A stretch of DNA of 64,000 bases from Acidimicrobiales bacterium (GTDB lineage Bacteria; Actinomycetota; Acidimicrobiia; Acidimicrobiales; SZUA-35): contig JAWKIO010000005.1 of the NCBI GenBank assembly GCA_041394265.1, positions 4,712,001 to 4,776,000 of the forward strand, given 5' to 3'. Below the pieces are notes generated by a model. It saw nothing but the letters and a program-made list of their open reading frames with translations, searched no databases and was not told where the DNA came from. Every line of letters starts with the position of its first letter. Positions within the stretch are counted from its first letter, which is position 1. The translations under genes and the position numbers were made by a program. Shown in pieces: positions 42,417 through 50,254 of this stretch.

Positions 42417-43073
42417 ATGACTGTCCGCGCCTTCGCGTCTCGCCCATTCCGAGCCCTGTTGATCCCCGGTGTTGCTGCCGCCCTCGCCCTGTCGGCGTGC
42501 GGTTCGAGCGACAGCGCCGGTTCGGCCGACGCCAGTGAAGGAGCGGCCACTCCCGCCGAGGGCATCGCCGTCACGGGTCAGTGGGCACGCACCAGCCCGA
42601 TGTCGGCCACGGCCGGCGCTGCCTACATGACCATCACCTCGGCCACCGACGACGCTCTGGTTGGCGCGTCGGTCGATGCCACCATCGCCGGCGATGTGCA
42701 GATCCACGAGACCACGATGGTCGACCCGTCGGAGCTCGAGGACGACTCGATGAGCGACGACGCCATGAGCGATGACTCGATGGACGAGGAGTCCATGGAC
42801 CACGAGTCGATGAGCGATGACTCCTCGAGTGATGACTCCTCGAGCGCTGACTCCTCGACCGACATGGGGGTCATGCAGATGCGAGAAGTAGGGACGATTG
42901 CGCTGCCCGCCGGCGAGGCCGTCGCCCTCGAACCCGGCGGCTACCACATCATGATGCTCGACCTCCCGGCGCCGCTCGAGACCGGCCAGACGTTCGAGAT
43001 CACGCTCGATTTCGAGACGGCTGACGACATGGTCGTGACCGTCGAGGTGCGTGACGACGCACCGGCTTCGTGA
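42417..43073 (+). CDS. PCuAC copper chaperone lipoprotein with Met/Asp/Ser-rich insert
   Basis: A 218-residue lipoprotein (lipobox ALSACGS, Cys28). The PCuAC (DUF461) domain binds Cu(I) and delivers it to the CuA site of cytochrome oxidase. Ligands are H97 and M101 (QIHETTM), a Met in GVMQMREV (about 153-155) and H177-x-M179 (YHIMM). Between the first and second ligand pairs lies a roughly 47-residue insert (104-150) built of repeats such as SMSDD, SMDEE and SSSDD that adds six or seven Met and one His. ATG 42417 has GGAG 9 nt upstream. It heads a five-gene copper operon with overlapping starts. Confidence 0.9.
   Translation: MTVRAFASRPFRALLIPGVAAALALSACGSSDSAGSADASEGAATPAEGIAVTGQWARTSPMSATAGAAYMTITSATDDALVGASVDATIAGDVQIHETTMVDPSELEDDSMSDDAMSDDSMDEESMDHESMSDDSSSDDSSSADSSTDMGVMQMREVGTIALPAGEAVALEPGGYHIMMLDLPAPLETGQTFEITLDFETADDMVVTVEVRDDAPAS
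42726..42866 (+). repeat. low-complexity Met/Asp/Ser coding repeat inside PCuAC gene
   Basis: Degenerate 12-15 nt units (ATGAGCGATGACTCG and GATGACTCCTCGAG types, the latter present about three times near 42826-42858) encode an acidic, Met-rich stretch placed between the copper ligands. The whole is in frame (141 nt). Confidence 0.7.
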
Positions 43074-43462
43074 TCCCACGATCGCTTCGACACATCGTCG
43101 TGAGTGCCGCGGTCTCGGCCGTGGCACTCGCCGCGTGTGGGGGTGCCGATTCGTCGGCCGACACTCCGGCACTGACACCGGCCGGCGAGGCCGGCCGCGA
43201 GGTGGCCAAGGACGCGGGCTGCATGAGCTGCCACGGCGGCAGCGGTGAAGGCGGTGTCGGGCCGAGCTGGCAGGGACTTGCCGGCTCGATGAGGCCGCTC
43301 ACCGATGGCACCGAGGTCGTGGCCGATCGGGCGTATCTGGAGCGAGCGATCAGCGATCCCGGTGCCGAGAAGGTCGAGGGCTACGCTGTGGCGATGCCGG
43401 TCGCCGGACTGTCCCCCGACCAAGTGTCGTCGATCGTCGACTACCTCGAGGAGCTGGGATGA
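43070..43462 (+). CDS. class I cytochrome c lipoprotein
   Basis: A 130-residue lipoprotein (lipobox ALAACGG) with one heme c site: CMSCH at about 51-55 and a distal Met in GYAVAMP. The heme attachment is followed by GGSGEGGVGPSWQGLAGS and the C-terminal helix LSPDQVSSIVDYLEELG, as in small cytochromes and the heme domain of oxidase subunit II. GTG overlaps the PCuAC stop (GTGA) and the stop overlaps the SCO1 start (ATGA). It probably donates electrons to an oxidase. Confidence 0.9.
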   Translation: MIPRSLRHIVVSAAVSAVALAACGGADSSADTPALTPAGEAGREVAKDAGCMSCHGGSGEGGVGPSWQGLAGSMRPLTDGTEVVADRAYLERAISDPGAEKVEGYAVAMPVAGLSPDQVSSIVDYLEELG

Positions 43463-44070
43463 TCCGACGTCGAATTCGTACGCTCGGCGTATTGGTCGTC
43501 ACCCTCGTTGTGGCAGCCGGATGCGGTGGCTCGAGCGAGGCGGTGTTCTCTGGCAGCCGACGAGACCCTGCCCCGACGGTCGACGCCGTGGCGCTGCCGT
43601 CGGTCGCTCCGGGTCAGGACCCGTCGTCCTTCTCCTTCCGCGCCGACGACGGCAGTGTGCTCCTGGTCTACTTCGGCTACACCTCGTGTCCCGACGTCTG
43701 TCCGACGACGTTGGCCGACATTGCGGCGGCTCGGGCCTCCCTCGGCGACGACGGTGACCGGGTGCAGCTGGCGATGGCCACCGTCGACCCGGGGCGTGAC
43801 ACCGACGAGGTGCTGTCGGCCTACGTGAACGGATTCGTCCCCGGCGCGGTTGCGCTGCGCACCGAAGACGACACCCAACTCCAGGCCGCAGCCGATCTGT
43901 TCGGTGTGTTCTACGAGGTGAGCACGACCGACGACGGAGTCATCGAGGTCCTGCACACCGGCACCCTGTTCGGGGTCGACGATGCCGGGACCCTGTTGGC
44001 ATCATGGCCGTTCGGGACCACACCCACCGACCTCACCAACGACCTCGACATCCTTCTGAAGGACGCCTGA
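43459..44070 (+). CDS. SCO1/SenC family copper chaperone lipoprotein
   Basis: A 203-residue lipoprotein (lipobox VVAAGCGG). The thioredoxin-fold SCO domain has both copper cysteines in FGYTSCPDVCPTTL (about 74-82) and the third ligand His in EVLHTGTLFGV (about 172). ATVDPGRDTDEVLSAYV is the usual middle segment. It works with PCuAC in building the CuA centre of cytochrome oxidase subunit II. Confidence 0.93.
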   Translation: MIRRRIRTLGVLVVTLVVAAGCGGSSEAVFSGSRRDPAPTVDAVALPSVAPGQDPSSFSFRADDGSVLLVYFGYTSCPDVCPTTLADIAAARASLGDDGDRVQLAMATVDPGRDTDEVLSAYVNGFVPGAVALRTEDDTQLQAAADLFGVFYEVSTTDDGVIEVLHTGTLFGVDDAGTLLASWPFGTTPTDLTNDLDILLKDA

Positions 44071-44483
44071 TGAGCCAACGTCGCACCACTTCCCCCTCAC
44101 CCGCCACCCGTCGACACAGGCCAAAAGCCCGTTCGCTGCTGTGGATGTTGATGGCGATGGCAGCGCTGCTGGCCGCATGCGGATCCTCTGGTGGCGAAGC
44201 GGCGTCGGCTGCGCCCGAACCGGTCACCTACAAGTACATCATCCCGAACGGGACCGGCGAACGCATCGAAGCCGGCGAACCGGTTCAGATCGTGCCGGCC
44301 CGACTCGACATCAACGTGGGTGACTCGATCGAGATCGTCAACAACGACTCGCAAGGCCACAACGTCGGTCCGTTCTTCGTTGGCGAGGGTGAGACCGTCA
44401 GTCAGACGTTCCCGTCGCCGGCGGAGTACATCGACGCGTGCACCGTGCACCCCTCGGGTCAGTTCATGATCGTGGTCACGTGA
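44070..44483 (+). CDS. cupredoxin-like lipoprotein
   Basis: A 137-residue lipoprotein: long basic N-terminal region, hydrophobic segment, lipobox LLAACGS. The mature part is a plastocyanin-like domain (YKYIIPNGTGERI, PARLDINVGDSIEIVNNDSQGHNVG). A complete type I copper site is visible: His in GHNVG, then Cys, His and Met in DACTVHPSGQFMIVV. The ATG overlaps the SCO1 TGA (one base, TGATG). It may be the soluble electron carrier of this module. Confidence 0.85.
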   Translation: MSQRRTTSPSPATRRHRPKARSLLWMLMAMAALLAACGSSGGEAASAAPEPVTYKYIIPNGTGERIEAGEPVQIVPARLDINVGDSIEIVNNDSQGHNVGPFFVGEGETVSQTFPSPAEYIDACTVHPSGQFMIVVT

Positions 44484-44493
44484 CCTTCGACGC

Positions 44494-45573
44494 GTGAGCA
44501 CCCGGACCGTGCGACGGCGTCACCTGGCGTTTCGCACGCTCGGCGTTGCCGTGCTGACCGTTCTCACGACCGCCGCACCGGCCGCTGCCGATCCGGCCGG
44601 GCCAACCAACTACCAGAGCGAGATCGTGCGGATCGAGCCACCGTCGTCGGCGTTCACCGCCTCGGTAGTGGGTGGTGACAGCTTCGTGGTGATCGAACAG
44701 GTCGAACCGGTCTCGATCGAGGTACCCGGCTACAACGGCGAGCCCTACCTGCGGTATCGGGCCGACGGCACGGTCGAACGGAACCGGAATGCCCCGGCCA
44801 CGTTTCTCAACAACGATCGCTACGGCGACGCGACGAACGCCGACCTTCCCGCCGAGGCGTCCGCCGATGCCGAGCCGGACTGGGAGATCGTGGCCACCGA
44901 CGGCACCTATGCATGGCACGATCACCGGGCCCACTGGATGTTGACCGAGCCGCCGCTGGGCCTCGGCCCCGGCGATCAGATCGTCGACGACGTGATCCCA
45001 CTCGTCGTGGGCAGTCAAGACGTCGAACTCGTCGTTGCGTCGTACTGGCAAGCGCCGCCCTCGCCGATCCCCGCCGTCGCTGGGGGCCTCCTGGCCGTGG
45101 CGATCGGCGCTTTCGTCTGGTGGCAGCGGCGCGGGGTGTGGCCGGGCGTGTTGGCCGCGGGAATGGCTGGCCTGGCGGTCGGCGCCGCGCAGTTCCTGTC
45201 GCTCCCGGCTGCCACCGAACCATCGAAGGCGCTGTGGTTGTTGCCGCTGATCGGCTGCCTGGCCGCGCTCGGCGCCGGTGCGACCTGGCGCCGCCCGGCG
45301 ACCGCGTTGCCGCTGGCATTCGGGGGTTCGGTCGCGATCGTGGTCGCCGGGGTTGCCCGTAGGGGCGGCATCACCAAGGCGGTGTTGCCGACCGACTTGC
45401 CCTTCTGGCTCGACCGGTGGGCCACGACGTTCAGCCTCGTACTCGGGCTGGCCATGACGGTCGTGACCGGTGTGATGCTCGTGGCGGTGCTGTCGCCTTC
45501 TTCAGGCAGCCCCGGCGGCGCGGGAAGCCTCGAGGCAGGCAGCGAGGCCGGCTCGAGCCCGACTGAGTCGTGA
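44494..45573 (+). CDS. copper-operon membrane protein with WHDHRAHWM motif
   Basis: A 359-residue protein with a signal peptide (cleavage near PAAADPAG), an extracytoplasmic beta-type domain (about 35-180), and a C-terminal membrane domain of about six helices (185-340). The extracytoplasmic part contains AWHDHRAHWM near residue 150, a cluster of three His and one Met suited to bind copper. The family is one I know only as uncharacterised from actinobacteria, usually beside PCuAC and CopC/D. It is the last gene of the operon; the last 72 nt overlap the convergent ECF gene. Confidence 0.75.
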   Translation: MSTRTVRRRHLAFRTLGVAVLTVLTTAAPAAADPAGPTNYQSEIVRIEPPSSAFTASVVGGDSFVVIEQVEPVSIEVPGYNGEPYLRYRADGTVERNRNAPATFLNNDRYGDATNADLPAEASADAEPDWEIVATDGTYAWHDHRAHWMLTEPPLGLGPGDQIVDDVIPLVVGSQDVELVVASYWQAPPSPIPAVAGGLLAVAIGAFVWWQRRGVWPGVLAAGMAGLAVGAAQFLSLPAATEPSKALWLLPLIGCLAALGAGATWRRPATALPLAFGGSVAIVVAGVARRGGITKAVLPTDLPFWLDRWATTFSLVLGLAMTVVTGVMLVAVLSPSSGSPGGAGSLEAGSEAGSSPTES

Positions 45574-45987
45574 GCGGACGGTGCCGACCGGGACGTCGAG
45601 GAGGTCGGCCGCCGTCTCGTAGTCGTAGCCGAGGACGCCGCACAGCGTGAGCACCTCTCGCTGGGCCACGGGTAGCGACTGGAGGAGGTGGTCGAGATCG
45701 ATCACGTCTTCGTGATCGCCGACACCGGCGCGATCCTCATCGAGCACGTCGAACCGCTCGCTGCCCGGACGGCGGGCCTGGTCCACCACCGCGTTGCGGC
45801 AGATGCGCAGGAGCCAGCCCTGATAGGAACCGTCACCTCGGAAGGAGTCCTGGTACTTCCAGGCGCGGAGAAAGGTCTCCTGGACGGCGTCGTCGGCCAG
45901 CCACCGATCGTTCGTGAGTGCTCGGGCGTAGGCCGTGACGGCGCCGACGTGCTCTCGCGCGAGTCGCTCGAACCGTGACCGTCGCAT
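45502..45987 (-). CDS. ECF sigma factor (sigma-70 family)
   Basis: A 161-residue sigma factor. Region 2 is HVGAVTAYARALTNDRWLADDAVQETFLRAWKYQDSF (about 13-50) and region 4 is LPVAQREVLTLCGVLGYDYETAADLLDVPVGTVRSRLSRARAGL (about 105-150). No anti-sigma gene is adjacent. ATG 45987 is preceded 6 nt upstream by TACGCT, so it has its own leaderless promoter and is not merely the tail of the propeller gene. It converges with and overlaps the copper operon by 72 nt, which could make the two antagonistic. Confidence 0.9.
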   Translation of the reverse strand: MRRSRFERLAREHVGAVTAYARALTNDRWLADDAVQETFLRAWKYQDSFRGDGSYQGWLLRICRNAVVDQARRPGSERFDVLDEDRAGVGDHEDVIDLDHLLQSLPVAQREVLTLCGVLGYDYETAADLLDVPVGTVRSRLSRARAGLAACLEASRAAGAA

Positions 45988-45993
45988 GCCACC

Positions 45994-45999
45994 AGCGTA
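45994..45999 (-). promoter_or_regulatory. -10 box (TACGCT) of the ECF sigma gene
   Basis: TACGCT on the minus strand ends 6 nt before the ATG at 45987. Confidence 0.5.
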
Positions 46000-46028
46000 G
46001 CGCTGTCCGCCTGCTCGCCCTTGGATTG

Positions 46029-47930
46029 TCAGGGTTGTGTGGACACCGCCAGGGGAGCGGTCGATGCAGTGAAGCCGCCGCCGGCGAGCTGGGCCCGCAC
46101 GGTGTAGGTGTAGGTCGTGCCGGCGTCCCGATTCAGATCGGTGAACCAGCGAGAGGTCTGGGTCGAGACCACGACCCCACCGCGGCGGACCTCGTACGAC
46201 GTCGCACCATCGACCCGGTCCCACGTGAGCACGATGCGCTCCCGAGTCTGCAGGGTCGAGCGGAAGTTCTGTGGCGGGAGGACGACGGGATCACCCACCG
46301 TGGTCACGCTGAGCGGACCGGACGATTCGGTGAAGCTGCCGTCAGCGAGCTGGGCGCGCACCGTGTACGTGTAGGTGGTGCCGGCGTCCCGGTTCAGGTC
46401 GGTGAACCAGCGTGACGAGCGGCTGGAGACGGCCACGCCATCGCGTCGGACCTCGTAGCTGGTGGCACCGGGCACCGCGTCCCACGTGAGAACGATGCGC
46501 TCACGAGTCTGGAGCGTCGAGCGGAAGTTTGCAGGACCGGACGGTGCGGCCGAGATGGGGGAGAAGCGGGCGATGCCATTGATGACCCGATCGTTGGCGG
46601 TGTCACGGGTGTACTGCCCGCCGAACCACACCCGACCGTTGCTGTCTTCGTAGATCGCGTAGGCCCCGGTCTGGCCAAGCACGTCGAAGGTCAGTGGGAC
46701 CAGCGACTCGCTGTTGATGTCGATCCCGTAGCCGCCGCGGACCGGCTGCTGACCGAACGGGTCGATCGTCGCAAAATGGGTGAACCACTGGACGTATTCG
46801 TCATAGGTCTGCACGCCGTTCGCTGCGCTGTTGTAGCTGAAGAGTTCGTATTCACCGACCGACCCCCAGCAATGGCAACCCGACCAGATCGTGTCGGTGC
46901 CCAGGAAGATCACCTGGGTGTCGCCGCCCGTACCGAGATCGCCCACGCCGCGATTGGCGAAGAAGGTGTGAGCGGGGAGCAGTGTGTCGACGTCGAGGAT
47001 CATCGTTTGGTGGCCTTGGCCACCCACATAGACGCGGTCACCCCGGTATTGGACGTCCATCATCCACATCGAGAAGCTGTTGCGATGGTTGGTGATCCCG
47101 GCGGGCAGCCCCTGGGGGACGTCGGTGCGAAGCGAGCCGTCCGCGGTCGAGACGGTGGCGAAGTAGGCGGCGTCCATGTCGTCGTTGATGCCGCCGAACT
47201 TGCCGGTGAGATAGACCCGGCCTCGGGCGTCGTCGACGGCGAGTCCGAAGATGTTGTGGCCGCCGAGGCGCGGGGTCACGGTGTCGAAGTTCGTGGTGGG
47301 GAGCCAGCCGGTGTCGAGCACACCGGTCGTGGCGTCGACACGGGCAAGGTCGACCAATGCGGTGCCCTGTGCGTTCGAGAAGGTGCCGCCGGCGTACAGC
47401 TGGTTGCCGACGACCTCGATGTCGAACACGGCGGGTGGGCCCCAGGAGTTGACGATCCCGGGTGTGAAGGTGGTGTTGCGGACACCGGTTCGGGCGTCGT
47501 AGAGCGCCACGCCGCCGGTGAGTTCGCCACCCACGTAGAGCCGACCGTCGGCGGTGATCTCCATGGCGTAGACCGTGCCGTCGACGACGGGCCGGAACGT
47601 GTCGTCCCAGACGCCGGTTTCGAGGTCGAACCTCGCCAGGTGAGGTTGGGAATAGGTGGTGCCGTCGGGTGCCAGCACGTCGAGGAACCGACCGGCGACG
47701 TACATCATCCCGTCGTACTCGACGAGGTCACGGACGAGAGCGGCGATCGGCCCGGTGTGACGAACACTCGGATCCGGCGTGGTGACATCCCAGATGATGT
47801 CGGGCGCCGACGAGATCTCGCTGCCGAGGACGGCACCACTGGGTGACGGCGCCGTCGCGCTGACACCGAGTAGCACGAGGAGCGCCGTGAGTGCGGCAAC
47901 TGGCTTGGTGGCGGTGCGTCTGATGGCCAT
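46029..47930 (-). CDS. secreted beta-propeller protein with two fibronectin type III domains
   Basis: A 633-residue exported protein: signal peptide (about 1-33, ending at PSGAVLG), then about 430 residues of repeated strand motifs (DGMMYVAGRFLDVLAPDG; YVGGELTGGVALYDARTG; LYAGGTFSNAQGTALVDLARVDATTG) as in beta-propellers of the delta-60 type. The C-terminus carries two Fn3 domains (about 470-630) that are nearly identical (FRSTLQTRERIVLTWD; WFTDLNRDAGTTYTYTVRAQLA). GGGAG precedes the ATG. It is likely an extracellular or surface-bound protein; no catalytic motif is seen. Confidence 0.8.
   Translation of the reverse strand: MAIRRTATKPVAALTALLVLLGVSATAPSPSGAVLGSEISSAPDIIWDVTTPDPSVRHTGPIAALVRDLVEYDGMMYVAGRFLDVLAPDGTTYSQPHLARFDLETGVWDDTFRPVVDGTVYAMEITADGRLYVGGELTGGVALYDARTGVRNTTFTPGIVNSWGPPAVFDIEVVGNQLYAGGTFSNAQGTALVDLARVDATTGVLDTGWLPTTNFDTVTPRLGGHNIFGLAVDDARGRVYLTGKFGGINDDMDAAYFATVSTADGSLRTDVPQGLPAGITNHRNSFSMWMMDVQYRGDRVYVGGQGHQTMILDVDTLLPAHTFFANRGVGDLGTGGDTQVIFLGTDTIWSGCHCWGSVGEYELFSYNSAANGVQTYDEYVQWFTHFATIDPFGQQPVRGGYGIDINSESLVPLTFDVLGQTGAYAIYEDSNGRVWFGGQYTRDTANDRVINGIARFSPISAAPSGPANFRSTLQTRERIVLTWDAVPGATSYEVRRDGVAVSSRSSRWFTDLNRDAGTTYTYTVRAQLADGSFTESSGPLSVTTVGDPVVLPPQNFRSTLQTRERIVLTWDRVDGATSYEVRRGGVVVSTQTSRWFTDLNRDAGTTYTYTVRAQLAGGGFTASTAPLAVSTQP
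46032..46535 (-). repeat. tandem pair of near-identical Fn3-coding units
   Basis: Two consecutive units of roughly 250 nt encode Fn3 domains that share about three quarters of their residues, including whole blocks such as SRWFTDLNRDAGTTYTYTV. This implies recent duplication or ongoing gene conversion. Confidence 0.7.
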
Positions 47931-48054
47931 GCTGCACAGGCTCCCACGTCGGCGGGTGGGCGATAACAGGCGGAATTGCTGCGGCCGTGAGCGAAAGTGC
48001 CCGATCCACCACCGTTGCCGGCAGCGAATCGGGCACTCGACTCGAACAGTCTCG

Positions 48055-48118
48055 GTTCACTCAGACCCGGTTCAGTTCACACCGGGTTCAGATCAGACCC
48101 TGTTCAGATCAGACCCTG
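48055..48118 (-). repeat. tandem 15-16 nt repeat at the 3' end of the osmoprotectant-binding gene
   Basis: Two exact copies of TTCAGATCAGACCCTG (48087-48102 and 48103-48118) are preceded by two degenerate ones (from about 48055). The copy at 48103-48118 contains the stop codon (48104-48106) and last codons of the ABC binding protein; the others lie beyond it. Confidence 0.75.
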
Positions 48119-49129
48119 TTCGGTGAGGAACGAGTTCGCCACGTCGGCCGGCGTCTCGCCGTCGATGTCGACACGACGGTTCAGCTCGGTCATCGTGGCG
48201 GCATCGAGCGGGGCGAACAGCTGCTCGGCGATTGCGTCGAAGGCGGCCGGGTTCTGCTGGTAGACGTCGTCGAGCATCGTGATCGACACGTTGTAGACGA
48301 TCATCATGCCCGGGTCCTCCACGAGGTTCAGGCCCAGACCACCGATGCGTCCGTCGGTGGTGAACACCTCGCCGAAGTCGCAGTTGCCGTCGCGGGTCTC
48401 GGTGTAGATGATGCCGGTGTCGAGGATCTCGATCTGGCTCTCCGGGACGGTGTAGCCGGTGCCCTGCTCGAACAGCACGAGGCCGTCAGGACGCACGGGG
48501 AACTCGGACTCCAGGCACAGCTTGGCGTCGGCGTTGGCCTCGAGGTAGGCGGCCATGGTGTCCATCGTGAACGGCTTGCCGTCATCGAGGAGGTCGGGGG
48601 ACGACGCGAATCCGTAGGTGTCGTTGAACGGCGACTGGCCGAGCCACACGACGTTGTTCTCGGCCAGGTCGGCCTCGGCAACGGCGGCGGTGAGCTTCGC
48701 CGGGTCGACCGTGCCGTCGGCTTCGGTCACGTCGGCGTAGTCCTTCTCGAGGTGGACGGTCCAGCCCGTGCCGTTGTACTCGGCGTAGGTGTCGATCTCG
48801 CCCGAGAGCAGCGCCTCACGGTTGACGACGGTGCCGCCGAGGTCGACCTTGTTGTCGACCGTGGCACCGGCGGCCTCGAACGACTGGACGAGCATCTCGC
48901 CCAGCACCAGCTGCTCGGTGAAGTCCTTCGAGCCAACGGTCAGCTCGACACCGGACAGATCCAGGTCGGCGAACGCCGCACCACCGGTCTCTGCAGCGCC
49001 CTCGGACGTCGAGGTGTCGTCGCTGCCGGCGCTGGTGCCTGCTGAGTCCGAGCCACACGCAGCGGCGGCGAGGCCGAGAGCAAACGGCAACGCGAACGCG
49101 CGGTAGAGCTTGGATGATCGGTTGGTCAT
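48104..49129 (-). CDS. glycine betaine/choline ABC transporter substrate-binding lipoprotein
   Basis: A 341-residue lipoprotein (lipobox LAAAACGS) of the OpuAC/OsmF type. After a Ser/Thr/Gly/Asp-rich linker the domain begins GVELTVGSKDFTEQLVLGEML, with LSGEIDTYAEYNGTGWT in lobe 1 and RPDGLVLFEQGTGYTVPESQIEILDTG in lobe 2, all typical of quaternary-amine binding proteins. AGGAG lies 9 nt before the ATG. It is 309 nt downstream of the permease and may be transcribed with the upstream ABC genes or from its own promoter. The 3' end is tandemly repeated. Confidence 0.92.
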   Translation of the reverse strand: MTNRSSKLYRAFALPFALGLAAAACGSDSAGTSAGSDDTSTSEGAAETGGAAFADLDLSGVELTVGSKDFTEQLVLGEMLVQSFEAAGATVDNKVDLGGTVVNREALLSGEIDTYAEYNGTGWTVHLEKDYADVTEADGTVDPAKLTAAVAEADLAENNVVWLGQSPFNDTYGFASSPDLLDDGKPFTMDTMAAYLEANADAKLCLESEFPVRPDGLVLFEQGTGYTVPESQIEILDTGIIYTETRDGNCDFGEVFTTDGRIGGLGLNLVEDPGMMIVYNVSITMLDDVYQQNPAAFDAIAEQLFAPLDAATMTELNRRVDIDGETPADVANSFLTEQGLI

Positions 49130-49438
49130 CTTGCATTTCTCCTAATTGGGGATGTCTCCTACGAGGAGCACGACGGCAACCGCCGCCCTCCAAGGCACGA
49201 CACGGCGAACGCTGATCCGCACGACGAGCACCCGATGTGGGCGCCTCATCCGGGACCGGCATCACGGCGTGACGAGCGGAACCCCTCCGAGGGTAGGAGT
49301 CAGGACACGGCTTGACCCTGATCTTGCAGGATTCATCGGAATTTGGTGTCAGTTGATCGCCGGATTGCACCGAATCCCCCTTGATCCCGGGGTATTCGGC
49401 GATTGTGACGAAACAATGACGTTTGCCTCCAGGCGGTC
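49130..49438 (-). promoter_or_regulatory. 309-nt gap between ABC permease and binding-protein gene, with leader hairpin
   Basis: No reading frame with coding character is seen. In the mRNA leader of the binding-protein gene, CTCCT-CGT-AGGAG (complement at 49156-49168) forms a small hairpin. The same CTCCT could instead pair with the ribosome site AGGAG 12 nt further downstream, hiding it. A promoter for the binding-protein gene is probably in this gap, but I see no clear box. Confidence 0.4.
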
Positions 49439-50254
49439 CTAGAGCCCCTTCGGGCGCAGTGCCTTCTCCACCACCGACGCCAGCCAATCGATCGTGAGCG
49501 CAAGGAGCGCCACCATGCTCGCCCCGGTGAACGTGACGAGGTCGCGTCCCAACTTCAAACCGGCATTGATGGTCTCGCCCAGCCCACCACCGCCGATGAG
49601 GAAGGCCAGCGCCGCCATACCGACATTGATGATGAGGGCGGTGCGCACCCCGGCCAGGATCACCGGGACCGCCAGTGGGAGTTCGATCTTGCGCAGCGCC
49701 ATCATCTTCGACATGCCCATGCCGCGACCGGCCTCGATGGTGGCCCGGTCGACCTGGTCGAGGCCGACCATGGTGTTCCGCAACACCGGCAGGACGGCGA
49801 AGACCGCGAGGGCGTAGATCACGGTCGAGGTCTCGGTGCCGAGCCAGGCGCCGAAGATGACGAGGAGGCCGTAGGCGGGAATCGATTGGCCACTGTTGGC
49901 CACGGCCAGCACGGGGCCGGCGAGGAAGCGAAGTGCCGGTCGGGTGAGGATGACCCCGAGCGGGATGGCGATGATGAGGACGAGCACGGTCGACCAGAAC
50001 GTGAGCACGAGGTGGTCACGGAACTGAGGCCACAACTGGGTGTCCCACACCAGCGACTCCGCTTCGATCGAGTCCTTCTCGACCGACGAGACGAAGAGGG
50101 CAAGCGCAACCGCCAGCGCCGCGATGATGACGGGCATCACCACGAGCCCGAGGTTGGAGCGGATCAGCCCGTCGGAAGACGTCGGTACCGAGTCCGGCTC
50201 GATCTCGGATTCGTGCGGTGTTTCGACCGCCGGGGACGTGTCGACCATCGTCAT
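49439..50254 (-). CDS. osmoprotectant ABC transporter permease (OpuCD/YehY-like)
   Basis: A 271-residue permease with six membrane helices. The cytoplasmic coupling loop is IEAGRGMGMSKMMALRKIELPLAVPVILAGVRTALI (about 165-200). A 35-residue disordered N-terminus precedes the first helix. The ATG at 50254 overlaps the ATPase stop codon (ATGA); an internal ATG at 50248 is a weaker option. It forms a heterodimer with the permease at 51441-52097. Confidence 0.9.
   Translation of the reverse strand: MTMVDTSPAVETPHESEIEPDSVPTSSDGLIRSNLGLVVMPVIIAALAVALALFVSSVEKDSIEAESLVWDTQLWPQFRDHLVLTFWSTVLVLIIAIPLGVILTRPALRFLAGPVLAVANSGQSIPAYGLLVIFGAWLGTETSTVIYALAVFAVLPVLRNTMVGLDQVDRATIEAGRGMGMSKMMALRKIELPLAVPVILAGVRTALIINVGMAALAFLIGGGGLGETINAGLKLGRDLVTFTGASMVALLALTIDWLASVVEKALRPKGL

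Noticed and set aside
43459..44070. SCO1 as a thioredoxin or peroxiredoxin
   Set aside because: The CPDVCP motif and downstream ligand His mark SCO/SenC.
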